The notes under the pieces: generated by a model
Told to the model about the DNA's origin: nothing
Seen by the model: only the letters and a program-made list of their open reading frames with translations
Database searches by the model: none
Origin: Stenopsyche tienmushanensis
Taxonomy: Eukaryota; Arthropoda; Insecta; Trichoptera; Stenopsychidae
DNA length: 64,000 bases
Direction of reading: 5' to 3'
Assembly (NCBI GenBank): GCA_008973525.1
Contig: WACJ01000261.1
Coordinates: 248,001-312,000 of the forward strand
In this document: piece after piece, positions 34,700 through 47,339 of the stretch
How the letters are laid out: every line of letters begins with the position of its first letter
Position numbering within the stretch: the first letter of the stretch is position 1
Translations under genes and position numbers: made by a program

Positions 34700-36020
34700 A
34701 AAAGGTCATCTAGGCGTCACATTTGGATGATCCTTTATATTGTTTCCTTGGAATTTCGACTACATAAAATTTATAAATTATCATTTGTATTGCCGATAGC
34801 GTTCTTGGAATCGATTGAATTTGCTTTAAACTACCTGGTAATATATTTTAATTTAAATGTTATAGCAATATTTTGTATTTATTGATAACATTGAACCTGT
34901 CATTTTAAATAAAGTGAAATCGCTTGACGATTCTTGGGCATTGTGTTTCGGAGACAATGTTTGGTATACAGATAACGATTTTGGGTATTGTATGATATAT
35001 TTAATATTGTCACTCGCCGGCACTGGGTGATAGGTCGGTATGCATATCGCAGTGATGGAGTGTGTGTAATATTTACATAGCAATGACTGCGACCAGCTGA
35101 TTTACTACGTGCTCTTCTGGAGACACCAGCTTCTTCGTCGCTTCCATCAATTTAGCCCAGAAGCGCCACTTGTCCATCCTGAGGAAGCTTCAATTATTTT
35201 CCCTATACTGAATTAGCTCGGACACCAGCAGTCGGCCATCAACATCGTCAATGCATCAATTGTGTTCTTCGGAATTAAACCCGGCACGCGAAGACCGTTG
35301 AATTAGAAGCAGACCCATTCACCATCAGCTCGAGCTCATTAAATCCGCACATAATAATTACAAAGCCAAGACAATACTGGAGATCCCGTGGAAATCCTAA
35401 CTGGAGGTCTACAGACCCGAATTGGCGTCAAACGCATGATTGTCATTGATAATTGGCCACAGCGATAATGAGCACGTCGCATCTTTATAACCGAGGCCAA
35501 CCCTGAGCCTCGTAACTTTCACCGATGACCATTAAAATCAACATATCCCCCAGGCTTGAACTTTGCCTCGGCGAACCTTTGATATTCAAAGAAACACAAT
35601 TACCCTTCTTCTGCATAATCTCTCATAGCACAATTTCTATGGGGTACACATTCAGATCCGATCGATCGATTAAATACGAAACCATATCGAATATGCATTC
35701 GTTAGCTGAGAGCATTTTTATTCAAAGCACAGAGATATTACGAAACTCGTTCCACTTGTAATTCAGCAGCCGAGTAGCAATCCGATCATTTTATTTGCAT
35801 TTCCGGTTCCTAAATATACAAATAAGCCATTGAGTGAAATTTTATTATGACTCTATTTACATTGTCCTTTCTTACCGTATATTTTGATTATTGTCGCCTG
35901 TATACAATTTTTTCTTCTAGCATTCTCTGAAAAATTATTATTGAAATATTATAAATTGGCAAAATCGTAGCAATTACTAAAATAGTATCTCAATCTGATG
36001 TTAATTCACGGTATTGATTC
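34700..36020. other. Intergenic DNA apart from the 35.1-35.6 kb block
   Basis: Frames of 76-78 codons only. No repeat match outside the separately listed block. Confidence 0.35.
35080..35560 (+). other. GC-balanced block, possible decayed coding DNA
   Basis: Translations in broken plus-strand frames look protein-like (LLRRFHQFSPEAPLVHPEEA; VEILTGGLQTRIGVKRMIVI), but stops interrupt every frame and I recognise no family. Confidence 0.25.
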
Positions 36021-36024
36021 TTAA

Positions 36025-36847
36025 CCCGTTGATTAGTAATCACGCATATATGCGTTCGGGCTCTAGTGATTCAAAAAGAGCAGCAAGAAGTGCTGTCGCA
36101 AGGCATGGAAAGAATGCTCTGAATCAATTTGAGGAATGTAAGTAAACTGAACTGAATGAAGTCTGGAAGCTAAAAAGATTTTTATGCAAAGAATGTACAG
36201 GAAGGGAGTCGGAGAGAGTATCGAAATACTGTCTAGACGATATAAACGACACGAGGTAAAACAAAAATGACACCATGCAGATATCATTATCGATAATCAT
36301 TTTCATCGATTCAAAACATTCATGAAGGGATTGAAAAGAAATACTATCTGGACGAAATTAGAGTAGGTTACATAAAAATGACATTTAAAAGAGGAAACAC
36401 GATCTTAATAACGTACATTTCAATGTCAGATAGATTTGATGATCCAGAATTTAAGTACAAACATAAAACTTCCATTTCTTAATGAATATCATTATTTCTA
36501 ACATTACATTAACGATCTCATTTATTCTATTTCACAAAATAAACATCAAAATTATAATTGGGTTTGTCCATATCCATTTGAAAACCATCAGCTATGGATT
36601 CTTCTTAGATCGTTGGGGGTCTTCGTACAATCATAATAAATAGTAAAAAACCGCATAAATCAATTATATATATTTAACAAATACATTATTTTAAAACTGA
36701 AGATACACACGTGCATCGTTCATATTTACAGGAAGAAATTAATGAATATTTTGTGCTATCAACAGTGTAAAGGTTCATTTATTAATATACAAGCCTCAAG
36801 CAAGCGGTGGACATACCAGTATAGAATCTATCTCACTAATCAAATAG
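36025..36847. mobile_element. piggyBac-type MITE with internal insertion
   Basis: TTAA at 36021-36024, then CCCGTTGATTAGTAATCACG. The right end TCTCACTAATCAAATAG precedes TTAA at 36848-36851. From about 36083 to 36420 the text is foreign to the family (begins GCAGCAAGAAGTGCTG), suggesting an insertion of unknown type. Confidence 0.7.
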
Positions 36848-36984
36848 TTAAGGTATCAAATAAGATCGTATTATCTCAAAAAAATAATGATTCTAAGTCT
36901 TGTATTTTCTTTAAAAGTTTCTGGTTATACTACCTAAAGGTATCACTTTTTTGTTAAAACATTTTTATATGTTCTAAATCAAAC

Positions 36985-37105
36985 TACAACAGATCCACGA
37001 TAATCCGACAAACGTTTTGCAAGGCAGTGTCGGATTATCGAATTTGTCAGATTATAGAGTACTGCCTTCGATTCCTTGTAGTCTGAAACTTTTTGAAAAG
37101 GAATA
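36985..37105. repeat. Pogo/Tigger-like MITE fragment (TGTCGGATTATCG)
   Basis: A 13-bp inverted pair CGATAATCCGACA (36999) and TGTCGGATTATCG, then TTGTCAGATTATAGAGTACTG. The second copy is at 55.75 kb. Confidence 0.55.
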
Positions 37106-37317
37106 TATGAGAAAAAGACCCACAATCAGTTTTTTTGTATCATTAATTGTTGATCATTTTACGCTGTACTCATCTACCAATTTATAAAAAGATTCAATAC
37201 GATTTAGACGGTCTAGAATCACACGCTTTGCATTTTTAGCATTGACAAAGCTTTGCTGTACATATGTACTATACACTTAAACCTTTTTTGGTGTGGTAGA
37301 TGGTAGATACGTTCCGC

Positions 37318-37437
37318 AGAAAAAAAGCTATGACTTACATATAAAAGGTGAATATGCGTTCCATGAATTTTAAAAACCGCATAACTTTGAAACAGATATA
37401 TAAAATATATCCAAAATTGCATAAAAAAGTTAGTAAA
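37318..37437. repeat. 120-bp interspersed repeat, copy 2
   Basis: The same landmarks as the 8.9 kb copy, including ATATATCCAAAATTGCATAA. A weaker trace (CCGTATAACTTCAAAATCGC) lies near 38291. Confidence 0.6.
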
Positions 37438-37714
37438 AAAACAGAGAAAACAATTAGGCAATTAAAAAATAACATTTTTGGTAACATTTAAAGGACGTCT
37501 TGCATCATTGGTAAAATTTTAAGGATGTCTGACATCCACTAGAGAAATACTAATTATTTTAATTACAAACTATCATCGCTGTACGATCGTTTTCGTTTCG
37601 ATTTTCGATATGACTCAAAATCGCTCTTTTCTTCGGAAGAAATAGTATACCCAGTGTCAATGTCATCATTGATCTGTGTAGATTTTCTCCTTTCCACAAT
37701 ATAATTCATAATTA

Positions 37715-38139
37715 GTAAAGATGTCACTATAGTCCCTAACTTAAAAAAAAAAACAAGTCATATTTTTGGCCTTGCTGTAACAGTTTTAATTTTTTTTTAA
37801 ATAGTTAAAAAATAAATTTTGACGTAAATCTGGTAGGAATAATAAAATATTGTACAGAAAAGGTTCGTTCCCAGTTTGAAGTAAATTTATTGATTAAAAC
37901 TTAAGATATGATGTCAACCGTGTTGAAAAAAAGGAGTTTCGAGAAAAACGCGTTAAAAGATTTCATTGTGATTGGACTGGCCAAATTGCCGCGTCACTAA
38001 AATAGCTATAACTCCGTAAGTAGTTAAAATTTTGCAAATTCCTTTAGAGAATGTATTTTTAAAAGTCGAAACATTAGAAAAATGCCAAAAAAAAACGAAA
38101 TCAATTTTTTTCAAAAATCTAAGCCAGAATATAGGGCGT
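37715..38139. repeat. TATTCTAGTCTAGA repeat, copy 3
   Basis: Holds TAGTAAAGATGTCACTATAG, CTGGTAGGAATAATAA, TGATGTCAACCGTGTTGAAA and ATAGCTATAACTCCGTAAG. Ends GCCAGAATATAGGGCG. Confidence 0.65.
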
Positions 38140-38949
38140 GGTCGTAATTCAGCGATAGTAGATGCAATATGATTTACACAGTCTCAAATTATATTTTTTT
38201 TTCCAAATTTCGGTTAATGTAGATGATTTATTTCCTATTTTATCCAAAATATATCAATATTATGAAATTTATAAAAATGCTTTAAAAAATCCGTATAACT
38301 TCAAAATCGCACAAAAAGAAGTTAGAGTGTACTTGTATTGGCATGTCGGATTAAACAGGACTCCGCATTATATCGGAATCGTACTACCCCGGGCCTGATA
38401 TATGACGATTGCAAACGATAATTCTTCTTACATTTTTTGCTAATAATTTTCTATTAACATTATTTGCATGATTTTCAGCAAATATTGAAATTTCATTGGC
38501 ACTAGCTTGTTCTCCTTTTATCTCGCAATATTTTCCTTTTTGATGTTTATAAATATCGTTCTTATTTTATTTTTTATGATATTTTTAATTCAAATCTTAT
38601 CAAATTATATTTAACCGGCTCGGCGTTCGCTTAAATATATATTTTTGGTCGGCACTAAAAGGAATATGTATGTGTGTTGTGTAAAAAAAAAACGATTAAT
38701 AATAACTTAAACTTTAATTCTGCATCTATACAATTAATCGTCGATTGCGAGTATCAATCGTTAGCCGTTGACTGACACAAATATTTATTACATTTAATTC
38801 GTGTATAGAGTAGAGCATATTACTTAATTTATTCAATGATAATGCTAAATTTATTAAGAAGTGTTATTACGCAATGGATATTTAAAGCGTTAAATGGGGC
38901 AGAACGATTTTTTTTCACTGGCAACAATTAGGCATACGTTCAAATTTGG
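38140..38949. other. AT-rich intergenic DNA before the CpG island
   Basis: No repeat partner except a weak trace of the 120-bp family near 38291. Confidence 0.35.
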
Positions 38950-39400
38950 AATGTGATTTCTTTCCGCACTTGCACTCGCTCGCCGTCGCCGTCTCGCTCT
39001 CGCCGCCGTCGCCGGGCGCGGCGCGCGAGCGAGACGGAGAGCGACGCCGCGCTCGTTGATATTCAAAAGCGGATATTGTTCTTCAAAATAGAAAGTGAGA
39101 TTTTCGTCCACAAATTTGTGTGTCGCCGACGCGAGGGACAAACGCACAACTATTATCATGCATATGTAGAAATTGTAAAGCGGCGTTTATTCGCCCGAAC
39201 CGAAAACGCTCGGCAATGTTTTCACAGGTCCGAGACAAACGTCAAATTCGCCGACGGAACCGGAAGGTAAACAAACGCGCGTCGCTGTGACTTTTCGCCC
39301 GGAGCCCCCGGCGGACGAGCTGACGGGTGTCGATCTCGATTTTTGGCCTTAATGCGCTTCATTGCGATCTTGCGCGCGTTTTGATGCGTCCGCTTAAATA
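38950..39400 (+). promoter_or_regulatory. CpG island with possible first exon
   Basis: A sharp rise in CpG, peaking at 38976-39058 (CTCGCCGTCGCC..., GGGCGCGGCGCGCGAGCG). It contains a perfect 10-bp inverted pair CCGTCTCGCT (38989-38998) and AGCGAGACGG (39028-39037). An open frame runs from 38953 on the plus strand to 39270 and ends exactly at an AG|GTAAAC donor-like site (39264-39271). This is the second clearest CpG island in the window after C/EBP. No known protein is recognised; a promoter or leader exon of a neighbouring gene is the likeliest reading. Confidence 0.4.
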
Positions 39401-41130
39401 AATCGGCGAGCTTATAAAATGCATCATTTCAAAATGCGTAACGCAAATTTTCGCTAATCATGCACAAAATAAATTCATAATTTTAACGAGCGTGATCCGT
39501 CAGCTATTCTGTGATTATTTGCATGTGCAATTAATTTTTCATCGATACATGCTGATGCACGCTCCGCGCAAAGCGATCGAGCGTAGATAATTTTAATTGT
39601 GGCGTTGCAATATTACAAATCGATGACACCGAAAAGCTCTCTCGGATCTAATAAGTTTTATATAATCTGTCCCCCTTTTTTTGGGTCATAAAAATTTCTT
39701 AATATTTTACCTAAATGGGAGAATAATAAATAATTTTGCAACGAGGTCTCTTCTGCATGACGCTTATTAATATTAATTTTTATCTCAAAGGTCTCGTCGT
39801 GGTTTCGGCACCTTGCTCGATTTTGTATATCATTAAGGATTAAAATATACAAACTTATCCTACTTTTTAATTATGTAATTCATATAGAATGACACACTTG
39901 GATTTATCAATGTCTTTTATATAACTCAATTCGTCTATCGAATCAGATGTATTACAATATTGCTGGGCATAATTATTTTAATTCGATCTTCGCGCATTGC
40001 AAAATGCCAGTAATTAAGCAATCACATTGTTGGTAAAATTTGGAAGATTTAGGAAAACCTGTCCAATTAAATGCACCGAATGCAAGTCCTTGCCCAACCG
40101 AAAGTGAAAGCTCGAACCTAATTGACACTTTGAACCGGATGATTATCGATATTGTTAAAAACATCGACGTGGAGTAATTATGAATCATATTTAGAAAATT
40201 TTTAGACGACAATGTGTCTCGCTTAAATTTCACCCAAAACTGGAACATGATGGCTCCGACTTTCACGACCTATTTCAAGAATGACCTCACTCCTCTCATC
40301 AACGAGTAAAGGCAGACCGAATGCATACATCTTCCGAGTCGTTCGCATATGGCCGAAATGTATGTGCTTATTATAAATGCAGAGATTATTACGAGTTGAG
40401 AAGCACTGCCGTCATGTAATTTATTAATAAAGTACGCCATATTTATTAAAAGAAAGACCGTAAACCGGTCCCGGTAAATAAATATGATATGCTTGTAATA
40501 ATTTCAACAATGATAAAGTACCGCATAGGTCAACCGTCCGTGTTCTTTTTTACTATCAAAATTTGTTTAGCCTTTCTCCATTTTTTTTTCTTGTACACAT
40601 AAGCAGCTTCACTTTCGAATAAGGCTCGACTTTATCTCAGAATGTTTAATTGTCTTCGCGTGAATTTACACCGAAGACTTTCTTCGGCCGACCGCATAAC
40701 AAATATTTTTTTATGTACATGAAGCTCAGGCTAATTTCAATGATTTTATGGACCAATCTTAAAAAAAGTACACATAATGTCTTTTCAGAGTAACATTAGC
40801 TAGTATTTCACTGCTTGAGCGTTTATTAGAGCCCATATTAATCCTCACAAATACCTATTTTTGTGAATCATTTCCGCCTCGTACAAACAATTAGTCTTCT
40901 ATTGGTCATTCAATCGCCGTAAATATTGATCGAACATTAAATCTTCATTGAGATATCGAGAAAAAAACAAAAAGAAACTAGCGAGTACTCGGCATGAATT
41001 TCAATACCACACGCGCTTATAGTATAGTTACGTGGTTTATTGCTTGAGGCCACGTGTGGCGCGGGTTTAAGGGCTAGGATCCAAAAACATGGGCGAGTTC
41101 GCTTTTACCCTGAAAACTAACTGTATACAG
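39401..41130. other. Repeat-poor intergenic DNA
   Basis: CG words persist to about 39640. A 97-codon minus frame (39973-40266) shows no motif. It may be intron or regulatory DNA next to the CpG island. Confidence 0.35.
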
Positions 41131-41410
41131 GGGTTTTGCACATGGACCGACAAAAGTGTGGGCACCTCTATCATGTAAATTAATTATTTTGGACCATTTG
41201 GATTACCACTGGATTTCTTTGTCTGAAGATATGCCCTATTCCATAATTCACACAGTCTACAGACCTGACACCATTGGATTTCTTTGTCTATGGATGCAAA
41301 ATAAGAAGAAATGCGTAGTGCATACGAAGCAAAAGTGGCCAATTTGAGAAAATTTTGTAAATAAATTTAATAAAAATATCTTAACTATAAAAAATACTTT
41401 TTTAACCATG
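41130..41410 (+). pseudogene. Mariner/Tc1-like transposase C-terminal fragment
   Basis: The plus-strand text around 41258-41310 reads TDLTPLDFFVYG, matching the SPDLTPLDFFLWG block around the last catalytic acidic residue of insect mariner/Tc1-group transposases. A similar TTTCTTTGTCT phrase occurs at 41213, suggesting a local duplication. The frame is broken, and no terminal repeats were identified. Confidence 0.45.
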
Positions 41411-41805
41411 ACCTTGCCAAATTGGCAACTCTACAAGTTTGAAAACTTATTGAATTATTTGTATGGCATATAGCATATCGTTATATCGTCATATATCGGC
41501 ATATCGTCATATATATATAATGTTCAAAATTACAATCTGGATTAGATTTAGAACGTTTCATGGACTATTTTTGATACTTAAGCATTTGCAATAATCTTAG
41601 TGTGTCGGAAAATTGATTGTCATATAATCTTGATGGCTTATTTTCCGCCCGTTCCCACAGAAACACAAGCGACAGATTGAATGTTTTGAAATAAAATTCA
41701 AGGTCAAGCTATATTCAATATCAAACGTATGAAGAGGCGCATATTTGATATAAATTTTACGAATGTCACCTTATTCCATTAACGGATAATGAAGCCCTAT
41801 TCATA

Positions 41806-42146
41806 CAGGTTGTGGCGGGAAAACTATCTCATTTTAATAACTCGCTTCTTTAAGTTCCGCTCTTTTGAATGAGCGTCACCTCACCTTTCCTGGAATAAAT
41901 GTCGCTTTAGGGTGCATATTTTAAATAAGGAACTTTCCCTGCCGCATCCTAGTGATAAGCTAATAAACTCGATTATCTCATTGCATTCACTAGAATGGAA
42001 GCGAAATAAATGATATCACTTTTAAAATATATTAAATAAAAATCTTAAGTATCTCTTTGTAGCATGGCAATAAAATTAAGCTAATATCTCCCATTAAGTT
42101 TGTTTTATTCATCTTTAAAATAAGGTAGTTTCCCTGCTGCAATCTG
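41806..42146. mobile_element. GTGCGGCAGGGAAA-family MITE, copy 3 (with second right end)
   Basis: Starts CAGGTTGTGGCGGGAAAAC after TA. A right-type end TTTCCCTGCCGCATCCTA lies at 41950 and a second, TTTCCCTGCTGCAATCTG followed by TA, at 42146. This looks like two overlapping or tandem insertions of the same family. Confidence 0.65.
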
Positions 42147-42149
42147 TAT

Positions 42150-43249
42150 TTATGCTTATATGCATTATGAATTTGGCTAAATAAAGTTTAATAAACATGC
42201 ATACATTCGGACTGTAAGAGGTTATCGATTCTGGGTGTATCTAAAAAAATAATTTTTCAACTTTTATATAGGATTGATCTTAATTTATTGTTGTAAAAAA
42301 TATAGAAATGACATTACTTTTCGCGGAAAATTAAATTTGAAGGAGCAATCAGTAGTCGAATTCATGTTTTTGTTTGACCTTGAAATATGAATTTTGTAAT
42401 TTCTTATCACAATTTTTTACTAATTGATATAAATATGTTTGTAGGCGACATTTTAATAAGTTGCATAAGCGATTTGTCGCCATAGCGTTTTGATGGTACA
42501 CCCATAACATTAACAAATACGCTTAAGAAACTCAATATTTTATCGAATCGAATATACAAAATTCTCCCTGTTTAGCATATTTCAAATTTGGAGACAAAAA
42601 ATCTAGTTTATTATGCGTACTACTAACACACAAACGGGATGTTATATAATCCTCCGACTGCGATGAAGCCATTCGGATTCGATGCATAATGACATCGATT
42701 ACATTTTAACAAAACAAATATGTGGGTCATAATTCACCAGGCTGACCTACTCGGGGTCATCGTGCTAAACATATGGAAATGGTTGCCTTCTTCGTCGACT
42801 TCTACCTCACTTCCATCTCACGAGCAAGGTTGCAGCATTTGCTCTTAAATAACATTATGAAATTGAATCATATGCAAGCCTTTGAAAACGCGATTAAAAT
42901 CGGATATGTAGTCTTTAGTAGCACCTAGAAATAGAAACAAATTTTCAATCGAATGTTGTCAAACATATGAAAACAGTATTATGGGATGTTCTCAGAGAAA
43001 ATTGTTAAATTTGATGAATTAAACTTCATGAACAAATTGACAAAAACCCATACTATTGTTTCATAGTATTTTTTGCTGATTATCATTTATAGAATGCCAA
43101 GAATATATACACAAATTTATGTCCCTCTCGACTTTGTAATTTAGATGTCACGTATGATCTTTATACTTAAACATAATAAACCGGCATACATGAAAATATT
43201 TCTTCAGTAACAAATGTAAAACTTCTTTTGCTTTTTGTTTGCATATTTA
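42150..43249. other. Intergenic DNA, nothing recognised
   Basis: No frame over 60 codons and no repeat partner. Confidence 0.4.
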
Positions 43250-43595
43250 GATTTTTAAGAACATATCCTCCAAAGGAATTTCTTAAATTCCAACTATTTA
43301 CAGAGCTATAGCTATTTTAAGCAACTGTTAAGAAAATTGTGAGGCCAAAAATAACTTTTCTTTAAAAACAATCGCCATTTTGTGAAAATATTTTTTTTAA
43401 TTTCAGGTAGAAACTATAGCGATATTTTTACTGATTTAAAATCTTTTTTGTTTTACACTTTACCAGTCGATAACTTTTTTAATTTATTTTTTTATTTTTT
43501 TGTATATTCTGTAATGTCAACACCTGGTAAAAATTGTTTTTTTAAAATACTTGAAAAAACACCAAAAAATTGTGACTCTAGACTAGAATACCCCC
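43250..43595. repeat. TATTCTAGTCTAGA repeat, copy 4 (inverted)
   Basis: The reverse of copies 1-3: GAGCTATAGCTATTTTA, AATCGCCATTTTGTG and AGAAACTATAGCGATATTTT. Closes with TCTAGACTAGAATACCCCC at 43577-43595. A 140-codon frame across it is not a gene. Confidence 0.65.
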
Positions 43596-43803
43596 AAAAA
43601 AGGATGCATTTTTGTCCAAGAAATGAGTTTCTGAACGCAAAGAAAATGCGGGATCCCAAACCGTTATTTTTTTCAGCACCAAGCCATTCATTTTTTAAAT
43701 GTTTTATTTCTATTATAAACGTGTATTTCCTTCCTATTTTTTTCACGCTTTCCACATACCCAGTGGCGGTATTAGGACAGAGAAGAGCCTTGTTTCTAGC
43801 TTA

Positions 43804-43890
43804 GCTACGATTCGACATGCCGCGTAAAAGTAAAACCGCGTATTTCAACGGATAAACATATTCTCTAGTAATTTTTTGAGTCCCCTGAAT
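43804..43890. repeat. Repeat with ACCGCGTATTTC motif, copy 1
   Basis: GACATGCCGCGTAAAAGTAA and AACCGCGTATTTCAACGGAT, followed by ACTTTTTGAG-like text, recur at 45.2 kb. The motif resembles pogo/Tigger-type ends (CGATATACGCGGTTT). Confidence 0.45.
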
Positions 43891-43974
43891 TACGAAGCTG
43901 GTCAAAAACTTTTTAAAGCCCCCTAAAATTTATTATTTTATTTAAATTATTAAGGCCTATAAATAAATCCGCCT

Positions 43975-44480
43975 GTCTAATCTATGTATACATATATACA
44001 GTACATATCTGTTTTTCAGATTGTTAATTTCAGATTATATAAATCTTTCCCTACCGGTGATGTATTTACTACACCTCGACTCTAATAATGGGAATATCGA
44101 TATGAAATATAATAGATACAGGTTTCAAAATTTTTGTATTCCTCCGTAATATAATTACGAATCACATCAAAGTATTATACTATATAAGTATTCATCTGCA
44201 GCGACGGAAATAAATAATTTGTCAGGCTGAGCGTTAAGTTAACATTTAAGCGTTATTTTTATCTTTTCTTAAATAAATCAAATTATTTAGCTTTAAAGTT
44301 ATTTTTTATATTAAAAAAATTTACATATTAGTAGTTTTTGATCAAATTTATCAATGTAATTTATTAAACTATTGAAAATTCCAGTCCTGGGATCCCGGGA
44401 CTGATCCCGGGATGGTCTAATGCTATCCCGAAATCCCGGGATCGAAATTTTCCCTAATAAAATGGAATCCCTAATCCCTG
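43975..44480 (+). mobile_element. hAT relic of the same family, inverted, copy 3
   Basis: Shares, in reverse, CCTACCGGTGATGTATTTAC, ATATGAAATATAATAGATAC and GCAGCGACGGAAATAAATAA. It closes with GATCCCGGGACTGATCCCGG and GGAATCCCTAATCCCTG. The coding end is replaced by AT-rich text. Confidence 0.7.
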
Positions 44481-45139
44481 GTATAAATCATATTGATAGC
44501 CAAAATTCAGTTTTATTAGTTTACATCTTGACTCTAAATAAGTGAATAATTTTTTACATGAGAGACCCAAGACGAATTAAAATATTGAAGGCCTCTGGGA
44601 CAGATAATATCTTCGAATCTATTGAAACCTCAAAATTTATCCCGAATTAATTTTAATCACAAAGGGTGCAGTCATTCTTTTTGTTTTTTTTTATCTTTAT
44701 ACATAATTTTTTTTATTTTCATTTCAATTCATTAGCATATAGATCTTATATTGTTAGTATGGAACTTATATTTCTTATTATTTTTTATATCTTATTTACT
44801 CCACCTTTATGTTATATATGTACTTTGTTTTTTATCTATTTTATTGTACTTCTTATTCTTTATTTATTCCTACGTATAAGCTTAAAATGTTTTTCATTTC
44901 ACTTAATGTACCTTTATATGTATTTAGTCATAGCTTAATAGTTCTGTCTCTATGAGTTGCTAAGCTGAGTCCCCTAATATTGTAAGTCCCGGAACAGCAG
45001 TCCCTCCTAATCTTACGTAGAATAAGTTTGCTCTAATATCAGAAACATGGAGGAAATTTATGAACAATAACAAGCTTATCGTACAAAAATATTTTAACTG
45101 ATGAAGAATTCAATCCTTAGTGCAATTAAAGACTAATCT
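44481..45139. other. Intergenic DNA, nothing recognised
   Basis: A 90-codon Phe/Tyr/Ile/Leu-rich frame (44666-44938) arises from T-rich sequence and looks like chance. Confidence 0.4.
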
Positions 45140-45330
45140 AACATTCGGCCCTCGATATACGCGGTTTCATGATCGACCAAGATCGACCTACTTCTTCAAT
45201 TAAAGGTTGGTTTATCAACCACGATTTCCACATACCGCATAAAATTAAAACCGTGTATATCAAAGGATGAGTATATTTTTAATAACGCGGTGGGTCAATA
45301 ACTTTTTGAGGCCACTGCTAACAATCGATG
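45140..45330. repeat. Repeat with ACCGCGTATATC motif, copy 2
   Basis: CCTCGATATACGCGGTTTCA opens it; CATACCGCATAAAATTAAAA and CCGTGTATATCAAAGGATGA follow, then AATAACTTTTTGAGGCC. It matches the copy at 43.8 kb. Confidence 0.5.
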
Positions 45331-45829
45331 TTGAAATGAAATAGAACATAAACATTTTGAAATGACATGCAGATTACTGCAGGGGTGGATGTTTTTACGA
45401 ATGCACTTGAACTTTCACTTGCCAAAATGAAGATGATATTCAATTTAAATCTTTCCACTGGAGATTTACATACAGTTAAAATTGATTTTTATAAAATATA
45501 TACTATCAGGTGGCATATAGCATCTATGATAATTTTGAAGAGTTATTTTAAAAAATTGATTCATCGTTCATTAGCATCCTCACTCAACTTTAATAGTCAT
45601 CTCAGGATTTACTATTTTAGAACCAAGAATTCAGTTAAAAATTGAATTTAGGCAATCGATCTATTTTCTAAATTTGTTGATATAAATCTTTATATCCCAA
45701 GATGGGTTTGAATATGAGTCTTCATAAAAAGTCCGGGAAGGAATCCCGATGGTGACCTTCCGGTGGGTATATATGTCAATAGGATGAGGGGCAGTGAATA
45801 GATGTGTTAAGAATAGTGTTATCTCATAG

Positions 45830-46060
45830 CGTTGCCTACTTTCGTCGAGCAATGGTTGGTTACGGGTATTACGTTGGCGAAGGCAGTCGCTCGGAACGAG
45901 TCCGCGCCTCAGATTCGTGTCAGAGAACGCGAGTGAGAGTGAGAGTCATCGACGAGAGGACCGCCGACTCGCAAACTGTGGCTCGCCACCCTGCACTCTC
46001 CTGGACCGTGTGTATCTTTGGCATTTCGGCGAAGAGAACTCAACGTCAAATCTGATAAAT
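45830..46060 (+). other. CpG-rich segment, possible exon or leader
   Basis: About 230 bp of GC-balanced text (CGGAACGAGTCCGCGCC, GAGTGAGAGTGAGAGTC, CGACGAGAGGACCGCC) in an AT-rich background. Short frames on the plus strand are open through it but resemble nothing known. It is not shared with another place in the window. Confidence 0.3.
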
Positions 46061-46383
46061 GAAATACGTACAACCTCATCCGGCGCGATCATCAAATTGA
46101 TCAATAGATTATTTAGTATTTTTTGCCTTATTTGGAGTGCTATTCAACACTGAAAAGCAACTCAATTTTGGTCAGTTATGATTTTTTTTCTATTTCCATA
46201 GCATTGTCACGGACACAAAAATGGCAGATCGATGACAGGCAACACGGCAAAGCATTTATTAAAATGACAATAAATTTTATTCTGTGCTTTTTATTATCAT
46301 TCTAAATCACAAAAAGAAATACTGTTACTGCATTATATAAAAGAAACAAGAGTCGTCAATATCTACCAAGAAGACCAACATTA

Positions 46384-46530
46384 AGCTGTGTTGTGTAATA
46401 TATAATAAAATAGGCTTGCTTGTGTGTAATGCTTGCTTTATGCTACGCATAAGACACACACGCATAGCGTTTTTATGATATATGCGATGGACATGGACAC
46501 ACTGCAAACGATTCTCCCTCTCTTAGATTA
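46384..46530. repeat. Same repeat family, uninterrupted (copy 2)
   Basis: About 145 bp matching the two flanks of the hAT element at 27.5-30.0 kb, with shared words TGTGTAATATATAATAAAAT, CGCATAGC and AAACGATTCTC. I do not recognise the class and see no coding sequence. Confidence 0.65.
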
Positions 46531-46539
46531 GATGAGACT

Positions 46540-47020
46540 AGATTAGATTAGACTCCATAATGCCCATCCGTAAAACCCCAGGGGGAGAGCCAACCCTACG
46601 CCCGTGGGCAACGGTTGAACTCTTGGGGTAATGATGTGGAGTAGAGATGCGCGAAAGTAGCCTCGTCGGTTCGCTCATCAAACGCAGCTGGGGTAGCCCA
46701 GCTAACATGAGTTGGGAGCGCAGGTCACCCTGTGCTGCGCTCCCGTAAAGGGGTTTGTGGAACAACCGATTACAGCAGTTGGTGGAGACTACGTCAAAGG
46801 CTCACCACTATCCTCAACAGCCTAGGCATATAGGAGAGAATGGTTTTAAGTTGTTCAAACAGCGACTCCTCTCCATGGCTAGGGTACTAAGAATGACTGA
46901 ACCGATACGAGTACTATAGGGAAGGGGTATCCCCTGCAGCCCCTTTCAAACAGGTTGGACTAGTGGTGGCAGTGAACGCGCGGTAGTATTCCTTTGAATT
47001 TAGCTTTAACTTTTGTCCAT
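46540..47020. repeat. GC-balanced block, possible 5' end of a non-LTR retrotransposon
   Basis: The composition changes abruptly from AT-rich to about half GC for 480 bp: CCCAGGGGGAGAGCC, ACGCCCGTGGGCAACGG, GGGTAGCCCAGC and GCAGGTCACCCTGTGC. It follows an AGATTAGATGAGACTAGATT tandem and has no long frame (75 codons at best on the minus strand). The style resembles 5' regions of insect LINEs, but I cannot name a family. Confidence 0.35.
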
Positions 47021-47339
47021 TCTCCTCTGCCGCACCCTCGTCTGTTATCTATCTAAAGATTTGTGATTTTCAGACGCATCAGACTAAATTTGTTGCGAGA
47101 CAAGTAATTGGATTTTTTTAATCCATATTATGGGTTTAAATCCGAACCTAATAAAAAGGTCCAGGAATGGCATTAGAAGACATATCTAATACAGTTGGAA
47201 CAACAAAATCAGTTAGGCTCAACATCTGATAAGTACACAGTCATCAACATCAAAGCAAACGCAATCATTATTTTCGACTTTCGCGGAGATGCAGGTTACA
47301 AGTGTTATGGGCCCGCATGAGATGTGTTAATACGACAGT

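Noticed and set aside
43382..43804. A 140-codon plus-strand frame
   Set aside because: It crosses an interspersed repeat and its inverted end; the Phe-rich product comes from T-rich DNA.
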